Shown here in pieces: positions 46,522-54,081 of a stretch of 64,000 bases of DNA. Position 1 is the stretch's first letter; each line of letters begins with the position of its first letter. The notes below the pieces were generated by a model, which saw only the letters and a program-made list of their open reading frames with translations, had not been told where the DNA came from and made no database searches. The stretch comes from Beduinella massiliensis (GTDB lineage Bacteria; Bacillota; Clostridia; Christensenellales; Aristaeellaceae): positions 2,201,605 through 2,265,604 of the forward strand of contig NZ_LT963430.1 of the NCBI RefSeq assembly GCF_900199405.1, in the 5' to 3' direction. Position numbers and translations under genes: made by a program.

Positions 46522-46968
46522 TCATTCGTTTAATGCGGAGGTACAGTGCGGGCACCGCGTGGCATCCTTATGGATTTCCGCCTTGCAGTACGGACAAAGG
46601 CGCGGTTCTTCCTTGGGCGGTTCGGCCTTTGCGGGCATGACCTTGGCGATGAGCTTAATCATCAGGAAGATACACAGCGCAATCAGCAGAAAATCGATGA
46701 CGTTTTGCAGGAAAACGCCGTAATTGAGCGTTCCGACGCCCGCATCCGCCGCGGCCTGCGCAGAGGCGTAGGCACCGCCGTCCAACGCGTAGAATGCACC
46801 GCTGATGTCGATGCCGCCGGTGAGCATACCGATCAACGGCATGAAGATATCCGCAACCAATGAAGAGACGATCTTTCCGAACGCACCGCCGATGATGACG
46901 CCGACCGCCATATCCACGACGTTGCCGCGCATCGCAAATGCCTTAAAATCATTAAAAAATTTCTTCAT
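46522..46968 (-). CDS. mscL: Large-conductance mechanosensitive channel with C-terminal zinc ribbon
   Basis: Tension-gated membrane pore that releases solutes on osmotic downshock. Residues 1-115 are MscL: the N-terminal FFNDFKAFAMRGNVVDMAVGVIIGGAFGKIV and two transmembrane helices with a periplasmic loop (about 50-82). A double-CxxC zinc ribbon (CPYC...CPHC, about 124-142) replaces or extends the usual C-terminal bundle. GGGGAAG precedes ATG 46968. It follows the DUF4279 gene by 28 bp and may be cotranscribed. Confidence 0.93.
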   Translation of the reverse strand: MKKFFNDFKAFAMRGNVVDMAVGVIIGGAFGKIVSSLVADIFMPLIGMLTGGIDISGAFYALDGGAYASAQAAADAGVGTLNYGVFLQNVIDFLLIALCIFLMIKLIAKVMPAKAEPPKEEPRLCPYCKAEIHKDATRCPHCTSALNE

Positions 46969-46996
46969 TTGAATCTTCCCCTCTCCTCATGCCGCT

Positions 46997-47449
46997 TTAT
47001 TCCGTCTCGCTTACGGTTTGAAAGGGCATCTTTCCCCATGAAAGGACGGATACCTCGAGCGGCACGCCCGTCTTGGCCAGGCGCGCCAGGGTATCCGGCA
47101 TCAGCCGGTAAAAGATGCGCGCGTAGTCGGACTTGACGTGCATGCGCAGAATGATCGCATACCTGTCTTGCAGCGCGGACAGCTTTTCCTTGTGCTGCGC
47201 CAGCGTCTCCAATAGGTCGTTCATGGCCGTGTCTACGTCGTTGCTCTCCGTAAGCTCGATCTCGTGATACCATTCGTCGTGCTCCGCGACGATTTGGGGC
47301 AGGCGGTTGATGACCTCACCCTTGTGGCGCACGTCCGTGCTTTTGAGCCCCAATGCGTCGGAAATCGCCTCAAAGTCGATTCCATCGCCGCTGATGAGCA
47401 GGACGAGCTGGCTTTGGGGCTTGCTGAGCGGGTTTTGCCTTTGCGTCAT
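46997..47449 (-). CDS. DUF4279-like protein
   Basis: The 150 residues match the DUF4279 pattern: LLISGDGIDFEAISDALGLKSTDVRHKGE, then WYHEIELTES and a C-terminal YRLMPDTLARLAKTGVPLEVSVLSWG. Function unknown; no catalytic residues can be named. The ATG at 47449 has GGGAGG upstream; an earlier ATG would not. Confidence 0.72.
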   Translation of the reverse strand: MTQRQNPLSKPQSQLVLLISGDGIDFEAISDALGLKSTDVRHKGEVINRLPQIVAEHDEWYHEIELTESNDVDTAMNDLLETLAQHKEKLSALQDRYAIILRMHVKSDYARIFYRLMPDTLARLAKTGVPLEVSVLSWGKMPFQTVSETE

Positions 47450-47505
47450 GTGCTTTTCCTCCCTTTTCGTTTTCAACCGCAAGAGCGGCCGTCGTCCTTC
47501 CTTGC

Positions 47506-48057
47506 CTATTCTTCCGCTGCTCCCGCGTTGACCGCGGCTTCAACCGCGCTGAAGTCCACCCGGGGCAGTTCATCAAGCGAGGATATGCAGAAATGCCGGA
47601 GAAATTCGTCCGTCGTGCCGTAGAGGATGGGACGGCCGAGCGTCTCCTTGCGTCCCACCTCGCAGATCAGGCGTTTGTTCACCAGCGACTGCACAGAGTA
47701 ATCGCACTTGACGCCTCGAATCGCCTCGATTTCACCGCGCGTCACCGGCTGCTTGTACGCGATGACCGCCAGCGTTTCCATGACGGCCTGCGAAAGCGTC
47801 TGCTTTTGAATGGGCTGCAGGAGCCGCTCGACGTAAGGCGCATAGTCCGGCCGCGTGCCGAGCTGCACGTGGTCTCCGAAGCGCAGCAGGCGAATACCTC
47901 GTTTCTCGCGTTCAAAGTCGTTCTCGAGCTCGTCCAGCGCCGCCGTAAGTTCCATCGAGGTTACCTCCAGCGCCTTTTCCAGCTCTGCCTGCTCCACGGG
48001 TTCTCCGGAGACGAAGAGAATCGCCTCGATCACCTTGCTCAGTTCAACTTGCTCCAC
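47506..48057 (-). CDS. scpB: Segregation and condensation protein B
   Basis: Subunit of the Smc-ScpAB condensin. The 183 residues form paired winged helices: VIEAILFVSGEPVEQAELEKAL at the N-terminus and QAVMETLAVIAYKQPVTRGEIEAIRGV in the second. Start at GTG 48057: AGGAGGGAG lies seven bases upstream inside the end of scpA, a 14-base overlap. A longer frame would run back into scpA. Confidence 0.94.
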   Translation of the reverse strand: MEQVELSKVIEAILFVSGEPVEQAELEKALEVTSMELTAALDELENDFEREKRGIRLLRFGDHVQLGTRPDYAPYVERLLQPIQKQTLSQAVMETLAVIAYKQPVTRGEIEAIRGVKCDYSVQSLVNKRLICEVGRKETLGRPILYGTTDEFLRHFCISSLDELPRVDFSAVEAAVNAGAAEE

Positions 48058-48787
48058 TGGGGATCTCCCTCCTGCCCGGCAACAGCAATATGTCGTCAAA
48101 TACGTGCGCCTGCTCGATGTGCAGTCTGCCAAGGCGTAAAAGCTCTAAAAGCGCCATGAAAAGCGTAATGACCTCGTCCCTGCAGGGGCTGTCGCTGAAA
48201 AGCTCCGTAAAATACGCGGGCCCCTTCTTTATGCGCTGGGCTATGCGCACGACGCACTCCTCGATGGAATAGCTGTCCCGCTCGATCGAACGTACCGATG
48301 GGCCGGGCGCGTTTTTAAGCTCAATACGGGCCAGTATGCGCTCGATCGCCGCAACCAGCCCCTCCATCGTCAGCCCGTCCAGCTGATAGGTCGGCGGCGG
48401 CAGCGGATATTCCTCCGGCAGCTTTGAAAAGACAGACTGCGCCGCTTTTTCAAAGTCCTTCATCTGCCCGGCGCTCTCCTTGTAAAGCTTGTACTCGGTC
48501 AGACGGCGAATGAGCGCCTGCTCCGGCGTCTCCTCCCCCTCTTCTTCCGGCTCCGGCGGGCGCGGCAGCAGCGCGCGGGATTTGATCTCAAGCAGCGTCG
48601 CCGCCATCGCAAGAAATTCGCTTGCCGTATCCATGTCTAAAGAGGCGACGTCGCCCATCGCCGCCAAATACTGTTCCGTGATCTCCGAAATGAAGATGTC
48701 GCAAATGTCGATCTGCGCGCGCGAAATCAGGTGCAGCAGAAGGTCGAGCGGGCCCTCAAACTGTTTAAGCTGTATGATATAGGCCAT
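48044..48787 (-). CDS. scpA: Segregation and condensation protein A
   Basis: Kleisin subunit of Smc-ScpAB. The 247 residues begin IQLKQFEGPLDLLLHLISRAQIDICDI, the diagnostic N-terminal block, with EFLAMAATLLEIKSRALLP next, and a C-terminal winged helix (about 170-247). An acidic Pro/Glu stretch (about 95-112) lies between. GTGAGGA precedes ATG 48787. Confidence 0.95.
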   Translation of the reverse strand: MAYIIQLKQFEGPLDLLLHLISRAQIDICDIFISEITEQYLAAMGDVASLDMDTASEFLAMAATLLEIKSRALLPRPPEPEEEGEETPEQALIRRLTEYKLYKESAGQMKDFEKAAQSVFSKLPEEYPLPPPTYQLDGLTMEGLVAAIERILARIELKNAPGPSVRSIERDSYSIEECVVRIAQRIKKGPAYFTELFSDSPCRDEVITLFMALLELLRLGRLHIEQAHVFDDILLLPGRREIPSGAS

Positions 48788-48794
48788 GCAATCC

Positions 48795-49556
48795 TCACAT
48801 AAAGAAGCGTAAGATGAAATTTTGAATGCCGGTCGCGGCAAAATTGAGGGCGATGGAGAGCCAATTCGTCATAAAGGAAACCGCCAGCACGACGCCGATA
48901 CCGATCTGAGCCTGCCGCTGCGTAATTTGCCAGCGTCCTCTGAGCACCAGATCGTTCAGCACGTGATAGCCGTCCAGCGGCGGCACGGGCACCAGATTAA
49001 ACAACGCGATATACAGGTTGATGTGGGCGATCTGCATGAGCATGCGCAGGACGGGAAGCGCGCCGGGATGCAGCATGGAATCCGCAAAAAAAGCGCTGTT
49101 CCCCATCATAATATTCGCCGCTATACCGCTATTGATGCCCAGGAGGCTTTTCAACGAGTAGATTCGCAGCATCTCCGGTGTCCAGGCATAATAGGTGACG
49201 CCCACGAGCGCCAGCGTGCATCCAAGAAAAATCAACAGGTTAACCGAAATACCCGCAATGGAGACCTTCAGGTCGTCCCAGCGTCCATTCCGGAAGTTAT
49301 GGGGATTGACGGGCACCGGTTTCGCCCATCCGAAACCCAGAAAGAAAAGCATGATCGTTCCCACCGGGTCCAGGTGACGCAGCGGGTTGAGTGTCATGCG
49401 GTGCATCAGTTTAGCGGTCGGGTCGCCGCAAAGGTAAGCGACGAACGCGTGCCCCCACTCGTGACAGCAAAGCGCAATCAGAACCGCGGGCACGCGATAG
49501 AGTGAAAAATCAAGAAATTGCATCGGATTGTCGCGAAGCATTTTTAATAAATCCAT
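48795..49556 (-). CDS. Site-2-type intramembrane metalloprotease (M50 family)
   Basis: Polytopic membrane protein of 253 residues with the zinc motif HEWGH (near residue 33) and the second ligand motif NLVPVPPLDGYH near residue 190. About six hydrophobic segments. No PDZ insert, so it is the compact SpoIVFB-less family often found beside scpA in Clostridia. Substrate unknown. GGAGGCG precedes ATG 49556. Confidence 0.88.
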   Translation of the reverse strand: MDLLKMLRDNPMQFLDFSLYRVPAVLIALCCHEWGHAFVAYLCGDPTAKLMHRMTLNPLRHLDPVGTIMLFFLGFGWAKPVPVNPHNFRNGRWDDLKVSIAGISVNLLIFLGCTLALVGVTYYAWTPEMLRIYSLKSLLGINSGIAANIMMGNSAFFADSMLHPGALPVLRMLMQIAHINLYIALFNLVPVPPLDGYHVLNDLVLRGRWQITQRQAQIGIGVVLAVSFMTNWLSIALNFAATGIQNFILRFFM

Positions 49557-49660
49557 CAAACGCCTCCAGCAGCTTTTTCGTTCGATTTATTATACCGCAT
49601 TCGCGCAGATCGCGCAACCGAAGGAGGAAGCGTCGCTTGAATCTCGGCCTTTACAGAACG

Positions 49661-49685
49661 AAAAAGGCGCCTTTCGGCAGCCTCT
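49661..49685 (-). terminator. Distal terminator of dacF (outer copy of the duplicated stem)
   Basis: On the minus strand GAGGC-T-GCC-GAAA-GGC-G-CCT forms a hairpin followed by TTTTT (49661-49665). An exact 21-bp copy of this stem (49893-49913) lies next to dacF but lacks the T-run. About 240 nt separate dacF's stop from this functional terminator because a repeat lies between. Confidence 0.75.
49665..49685 (-). repeat. Flanking direct repeat, outer copy
   Basis: Twenty-one bases identical to 49893-49913, in the same orientation, on the other side of the repeat element. Confidence 0.85.
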
Positions 49686-49892
49686 GGCCATCGACTTTGT
49701 CGATGGCCTCGTGCAAAATGAATCTTCATTTTGCACGAATGTCACGGGTCATGTTTTCCTCCGCAAATGCTGCGCATTTGACTGCGGAAAACGCCCCGCC
49801 CGACCGGCAAAGCCGGTCGATACGATGACACATGAAGGGGAAGCTTCCCCTTCATGCATCCCCTTACAAGACGATACTTTGTTGATGGTCCG
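49686..49892 (-). mobile_element. Hairpin-rich interspersed repeat, copy 1 (MITE-like)
   Basis: A 207-bp segment between two 21-bp direct repeats. Its core (49709-49860) matches 56415-56565 on the other strand at roughly nine bases in ten. It is a chain of palindromes: 49686-49708 (10-bp stem), 49710-49737 (13-bp stem), an imperfect one at 49760-49787, CGACCGGC/GCCGGTCG (49801-49819) and a perfect 24-nt palindrome at 49832-49855. It encodes no credible protein. It fills the gap between the M50 protease and dacF. Confidence 0.75.
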
Positions 49893-49913
49893 AGGCGCCT
49901 TTCGGCAGCCTCT
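49893..49913 (-). repeat. Flanking direct repeat, dacF-side copy of the terminator stem
   Basis: Twenty-one bases identical to 49665-49685; forms the same GAGGC...GCCTC hairpin but is followed by the element, not by U's. Confidence 0.85.
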
Positions 49914-49921
49914 TCGTTTTT

Positions 49922-51097
49922 CTAATTTACGCGCCAGTTTTCCAAGATGCGCAGCAGCGCCTCCAGCATGCCCGGCATGCCGATAGATTCCGCCGCCACG
50001 GCAGGCGCGGTTGCGACGACCCGTTCGCCCTTGCGCACCGTGATTTCGCCAATCGCCTCGCCTTTTTGTACCGGCGCCGTGATCGTCTCAGGCAGGGCGA
50101 CTTCGATGCTGAGCGCGCCTTCCTCGCCCTTCCTGAGCAGCATTGAAATCTCCTCGCCTGCCAGCACGCCTACGCTGTCCTTGAGTCCCATCTTGACGGC
50201 AACCTGCATGTCCATGTCGGCTCCCTCGCCCACCACCTTGGACATCTGGTAGTTCGCAAAGCCGTAGTCCAGCATCTTGCGGGCCTCGTCAAACCGCACC
50301 TGACCGCCCGGTGCGCCAAGGACGACGGCGATCAGCCGCAATCCCCCGCGTTTAGCCGACGCCGACACACAATACTTCGCCTCGTTGGTGGAGCCCGTCT
50401 TGTATCCGTCGCAGTTCTCGTAAAAACGAATCAGACGGTTCGTGTTTGTCAGCTCCGTCACGCGACCACCCTTATGGGCGATGGTGTCCATCCAGATCGT
50501 GCTGTACTTATAGTAGAGCGGGAAGCGGTCCAGCTGGCGCGAGAGCGTGGCGACGTCCCGCGCGGTGGTGTGCTGCCCCTCGGCCGGAAGGCCCGTGCAG
50601 TTGACGTAATTCGTGTTTTCCAGGCCCAGCTCCTTGGCGCGCGCGTTCATGCGCTGCACGAAGACCTCCTGTGCGCCCGCGATGTGCTCCGCGAGCGCCA
50701 CGGCGGCGTCATTTGCGCTGGCTACGATGGTCGACTTGAGCAGCTCGCCCAGCGCATAGGGTTGGTTCGCATCCAGCAGCGCCTGGCTGCCGCCCATTCC
50801 CGCGGCGTTTTGGCTGACCATCACTTGGTCGTCCAGCGACACGGCCTTTTGCTCGATCGCCTCCAACGTGAGCAAAATCGTCATGATCTTGGTCACGCTC
50901 GCGACCGGGCGCTGTTCGTCCGCGTTTTTTTCAAAGATCACTTGGCCCGTGGAGGCCTCGATCAGGATAGCGGACGGACAGCTCAGTTCGACAGGTACAT
51001 TTTCTTCCAGCGGCGCATCCTGCGCCATCGCAGTTCCGGATAAAAGGGGAACCAGCGCGCACAGCATCAGCGCGGCAAACCGCTTCATGCCCTTCAC
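49922..51097 (-). CDS. dacF: D-alanyl-D-alanine carboxypeptidase (DacF-like)
   Basis: Penicillin-binding protein of class S11 that trims peptidoglycan stem peptides. The 391 residues have a signal peptide (about 1-25), SVTK with nucleophile S67 and K70, SAN (127-129) and KTG (233-235). A C-terminal beta domain and an amphipathic helix (about 370-391) would attach it to the membrane. Start: GTG 51097, with GGGAGG nine bases upstream. The order deoB-punA-dacF equals B. subtilis drm-pupG-dacF, where dacF is a sporulation gene. Confidence 0.94.
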   Translation of the reverse strand: MKGMKRFAALMLCALVPLLSGTAMAQDAPLEENVPVELSCPSAILIEASTGQVIFEKNADEQRPVASVTKIMTILLTLEAIEQKAVSLDDQVMVSQNAAGMGGSQALLDANQPYALGELLKSTIVASANDAAVALAEHIAGAQEVFVQRMNARAKELGLENTNYVNCTGLPAEGQHTTARDVATLSRQLDRFPLYYKYSTIWMDTIAHKGGRVTELTNTNRLIRFYENCDGYKTGSTNEAKYCVSASAKRGGLRLIAVVLGAPGGQVRFDEARKMLDYGFANYQMSKVVGEGADMDMQVAVKMGLKDSVGVLAGEEISMLLRKGEEGALSIEVALPETITAPVQKGEAIGEITVRKGERVVATAPAVAAESIGMPGMLEALLRILENWRVN

Positions 51098-51109
51098 AAT
51101 CTAAAACCT

Positions 51110-51143
51110 CCCGCAGCGTTTGGAAATAGCATCCCCGCTGCGG
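51110..51143 (-). promoter_or_regulatory. Inverted repeat in the punA-dacF gap
   Basis: CCGCAGCG/CGCTGCGG arms at 51110-51117 and 51136-51143 with an 18-nt loop. It lies between punA (stop 51169) and dacF. It may be a leaky punA terminator or part of a dacF promoter region; a GAATA upstream resembles a forespore -35, but no -10 is convincing. Confidence 0.35.
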
Positions 51144-51168
51144 AAGGCTTTCTATTCATAAGGAATAT

Positions 51169-51984
51169 CTACAGCGCGCTGACGATTTCATCCAGCAGCG
51201 CGCGGAACGTGCCCTTCACGCGCTCGCCCGTCTCCATCACCTCGGCGTGCGACAGCGGTTTCCCCAAAATACCCGCCGCCATGTTCGTAATACAGGAGAT
51301 GCCCAGCACGCGCATGCCGCTGTGACGTGCGACGATCACCTCCGGTACGGTGGACATTCCGACAGCATCCGCCCCCAAGGTACGCAGCATGCGAATTTCC
51401 GCGGGCGTCTCATAGCAGGGGCCCGGCATCTGAGCGTACACGCCCTCACGCGCCGTGAAACCGAGCCGCGCCGCCTTGTCCTTTGCTAAACGGCGCAGTT
51501 CCGGGTCAAAGGCGTAACTCATGTCCGGAAAGCGCGGGCCAAACGCGTCTAGATTTTGACCAAACAGCGGATTTGCGCCCGTCATGTTGATGAAGTCCGA
51601 AAGGATCATCAGATCGCCGGGCCGGAACGACGTGTTTACACCGCCCGCCGCATTGGTGACGATCAGCGTTTCCACGCCCAGGCTCTTCATCACGCGAACG
51701 GGAAGCGTCACCTCTTTAAGCGAGTATCCCTCGTAGTAATGAAAACGTCCGCGCATCATGCATACGCGCCTGCCATGCAGCTTTCCCGCATACCACAGGC
51801 CCGCGTGCCCCGATACGGTAGACACTGGGAATCCGGGCAGTTCCCGATAGGCGATCGTCTTCGCCTCTTCCAACGCCTGCGCGTAGTCGCCAAGGCCGGA
51901 GCCTAAGATAATACCGATTTTCGCCTCACCGCAGGCCGCTCTTACAGCGGCGGCGGCGGCCTCGATCTTTTGCAATTCTTCCAT
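51169..51984 (-). CDS. punA: Purine-nucleoside phosphorylase
   Basis: Phosphorolysis of purine nucleosides to base and (deoxy)ribose-1-P. The 271 residues match trimeric PNP: ILGSGLGDYA, the catalytic HYYEGYSL region, VTNAAGGVN, GPCYETPAEIRMLRTLGADAVGMSTVPE and ITNMAAG. AAGGAG precedes ATG 51984. It sits with deoB, which handles its sugar-phosphate product. Confidence 0.96.
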   Translation of the reverse strand: MEELQKIEAAAAAVRAACGEAKIGIILGSGLGDYAQALEEAKTIAYRELPGFPVSTVSGHAGLWYAGKLHGRRVCMMRGRFHYYEGYSLKEVTLPVRVMKSLGVETLIVTNAAGGVNTSFRPGDLMILSDFINMTGANPLFGQNLDAFGPRFPDMSYAFDPELRRLAKDKAARLGFTAREGVYAQMPGPCYETPAEIRMLRTLGADAVGMSTVPEVIVARHSGMRVLGISCITNMAAGILGKPLSHAEVMETGERVKGTFRALLDEIVSAL

Positions 51985-51998
51985 ACCTTCGCGCTCCT

Positions 51999-53165
51999 TT
52001 ATCTGGTTTCTTCGAGGAATGATGTCCCCGTAAAGGGATTGTCGAGGTCGAAAAAGTCGAGGATCGTCGCGCTGATGTCCGCATAGGTCGCGCGCGTGCC
52101 CAGGTCGACTCCCTTGCCGATGCCCTTTTGATAGCACAGCATCGGCGTGTGCTCGCGCGTATGGTCGGTGCCCGGATGCGTCGGATCGCAGCCGTGATCC
52201 GCCGTAATGATGAGCATGTCGCCCGCGTTCATGCGCGCATAGATTTCGGGCAACTTCCGATCAAACGCTTCCAGCGCATCGGAATACCCCTGAACATCGT
52301 TACGATGTCCGTAGAGCATATCGTAATCTACCAGATTGGTGAACAGCAGGCCGCTGTAATCCTCCTCCATCGAGCGGAGCGTCGCCTCGATGCACGCGGG
52401 GTTGCCGCTCGCGTGGTTCGATCCAGTCAAGCCGCGATGGCAGAAGATATCCTCGATCTTGCCGACGCCAAACACGGTGAGCCCAGCCGAGGAGAGCGCG
52501 TCGAGCAGATTGCGGGGCGGCGGCATAGAAAAATCGCGGCGGCGCCCTGTGCGTACGAACGCCCCTGGCGTTCCGATGAAGGGCCGCGCGATCACGCGCC
52601 CGACGCCAAGTTCGCCCTGAAGCATTTCACGGGCAAGCTCGCAGTACCGGTAGAGCTCGTCGACCGGCACGATCTCCTCGTGCGCGGCGATCTGAAAGAC
52701 GCTGTCCGCAGAGGTGTAGACGATCAGCTTGCCCGTCTTCATGTGTTCCTCTCCCAATTGATCCAGAATCGCCGTTCCGGACGAAGGGTAATTGCCGATC
52801 GTGCCGCGCCCTGTACGCGCTTCGAATGCCTCGATGAACGCCGCAGGGAAACCCTCCGGAAAGGTCGGGAAGGGCTGATCGAGCTTTACGCCGGCGATTT
52901 CCCAATGGCCGGTCGTCGTGTCCTTGCCTGCGGAGACCTCGCGCATGCGGGCATAGGCGGCAATCGGCGCGGGTTGTGTCTCGCCAAACCCGGCGCCCTC
53001 GATGTTGCAAAGCCCCAGCTTCATCAGGTACGGAATGCGCGTATGGCAGGCATTCACCACGTGGCGCAGCGTGTGCGCCCCTGCGTCGCCGTAGTCCGCG
53101 GCATCCGGCAGAGCGCCGATACCGACGCTGTCCAGAACAATCAGGATTACTTTTTTACGGTTCAT
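51999..53165 (-). CDS. deoB: Phosphopentomutase
   Basis: Moves phosphate between C1 and C5 of (deoxy)ribose phosphates. Alkaline-phosphatase superfamily, 388 residues: IVLDSVGIGALPDAADYGD near the N-terminus, GKDTTTGHWEIAG with the phosphorylated Thr, and metal motifs ITADHGCDPTHPGTDHTREHTPML. GGAGGGGA precedes ATG 53165. Operon with punA. Confidence 0.96.
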   Translation of the reverse strand: MNRKKVILIVLDSVGIGALPDAADYGDAGAHTLRHVVNACHTRIPYLMKLGLCNIEGAGFGETQPAPIAAYARMREVSAGKDTTTGHWEIAGVKLDQPFPTFPEGFPAAFIEAFEARTGRGTIGNYPSSGTAILDQLGEEHMKTGKLIVYTSADSVFQIAAHEEIVPVDELYRYCELAREMLQGELGVGRVIARPFIGTPGAFVRTGRRRDFSMPPPRNLLDALSSAGLTVFGVGKIEDIFCHRGLTGSNHASGNPACIEATLRSMEEDYSGLLFTNLVDYDMLYGHRNDVQGYSDALEAFDRKLPEIYARMNAGDMLIITADHGCDPTHPGTDHTREHTPMLCYQKGIGKGVDLGTRATYADISATILDFFDLDNPFTGTSFLEETR

Positions 53166-53220
53166 ATAGCTTCCCCTCCGGCCTGCGCGCTGTGCGCGGC
53201 CCTTACTGCTCGTTTCAGAA

Positions 53221-54012
53221 TCAACCCATCGTACTTTGCGCATCCGCGCATCCTGCATTTTGGCTTTGCAGCCGTACGCGCTCCGCTAGCATGGCGATCA
53301 GCTCGCTGTTCGTCGGTTTGCCGCGCTGCGGATCCATCGTGTTGCCGAACACTGCGTACAGAAGCTGTGGGCTCGCATGATTGACGGTGCTCTCGATGGC
53401 ATGCCGAATTGCGCGCTCCACGAGCGTAGGCGTGGTTCCATACTTATGAGCGACCCATCGATAGACGCAGCCGTTCAAATTCTTGGAAAGCTCCAGGTTG
53501 ACCGAGGCGATAGCGGAGGATGTGGCCAGATACGCAAAACCCAGCAGCGCACTGTTCATGCCGATCTGCATGAGCAGCTTCGAGGCCAATTCCGTCCGTT
53601 CACTGATGCGCATAAAAGCAATTTTGCTCAAAGGCTGCCGTTCGACGGTCTTCTTGAAGTTTGAAATTTCGCGCGCGCATTCCTGTTTCGCCCAAAGCGC
53701 GTCCGCCCCCTGTTCGAGCAGGGCTTCTGTCCGCTCCATCAAAGCGGGGGCCGTCATAGCCGCTATAAAGGGCAGCTTTTCGATCGTGCCATCCTTCAGA
53801 CGCTGCAAAAACGCGGCACAGTCGAGACCCGGAAGAAACGCATCCATGATGACCGCGTCCGGCAGCCACGCGCCCGTCATCTTCAACGCGCTAAGCCCGC
53901 TTGGCGTTGCGCCGATCAGATCCCACTCCGGGTCGCGCAGGATTTCCGATTGCAAAAATGCGGAAAGGTTCTGATCGTTCAAAGCGACCAGAACCCGAAA
54001 AGGAGCCTGCAT
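53221..54012 (-). CDS. spo0A: Sporulation master regulator Spo0A, with degenerate receiver pocket
   Basis: Response regulator that starts sporulation. The 263 residues have a receiver (about 5-120) and the Spo0A DNA-binding domain (about 155-260). The DNA-binding half is canonical: YGTTPTLVERAIRHAIES and GKPTNSELIAMLAERVRL. In the receiver, phosphoacceptor D57 (IMDAFLP), the switch Thr (AAMTA) and Lys (ALWAKQE) are kept, but the Mg2+-binding acidic pair (DD in B. subtilis VADDNRE) is LN here (VALNDQN). This may weaken or change phosphorylation. ATG 54012 follows GGGGGGAG. Downstream of spoIVB as in B. subtilis. Confidence 0.92.
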   Translation of the reverse strand: MQAPFRVLVALNDQNLSAFLQSEILRDPEWDLIGATPSGLSALKMTGAWLPDAVIMDAFLPGLDCAAFLQRLKDGTIEKLPFIAAMTAPALMERTEALLEQGADALWAKQECAREISNFKKTVERQPLSKIAFMRISERTELASKLLMQIGMNSALLGFAYLATSSAIASVNLELSKNLNGCVYRWVAHKYGTTPTLVERAIRHAIESTVNHASPQLLYAVFGNTMDPQRGKPTNSELIAMLAERVRLQSQNAGCADAQSTMG

Positions 54013-54081
54013 GTTTTCTCCCCCCATCTTGCTTCTTGCAAGACGGGTATTCGCCACAGCATGCGCAAAGTCCTTCCTCTT

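Noticed and set aside
49528-49986. Open frame over the first repeat element
   Set aside because: Follows the repeat and runs into dacF antisense; no ribosome binding site; peptide explained by the DNA repeat.
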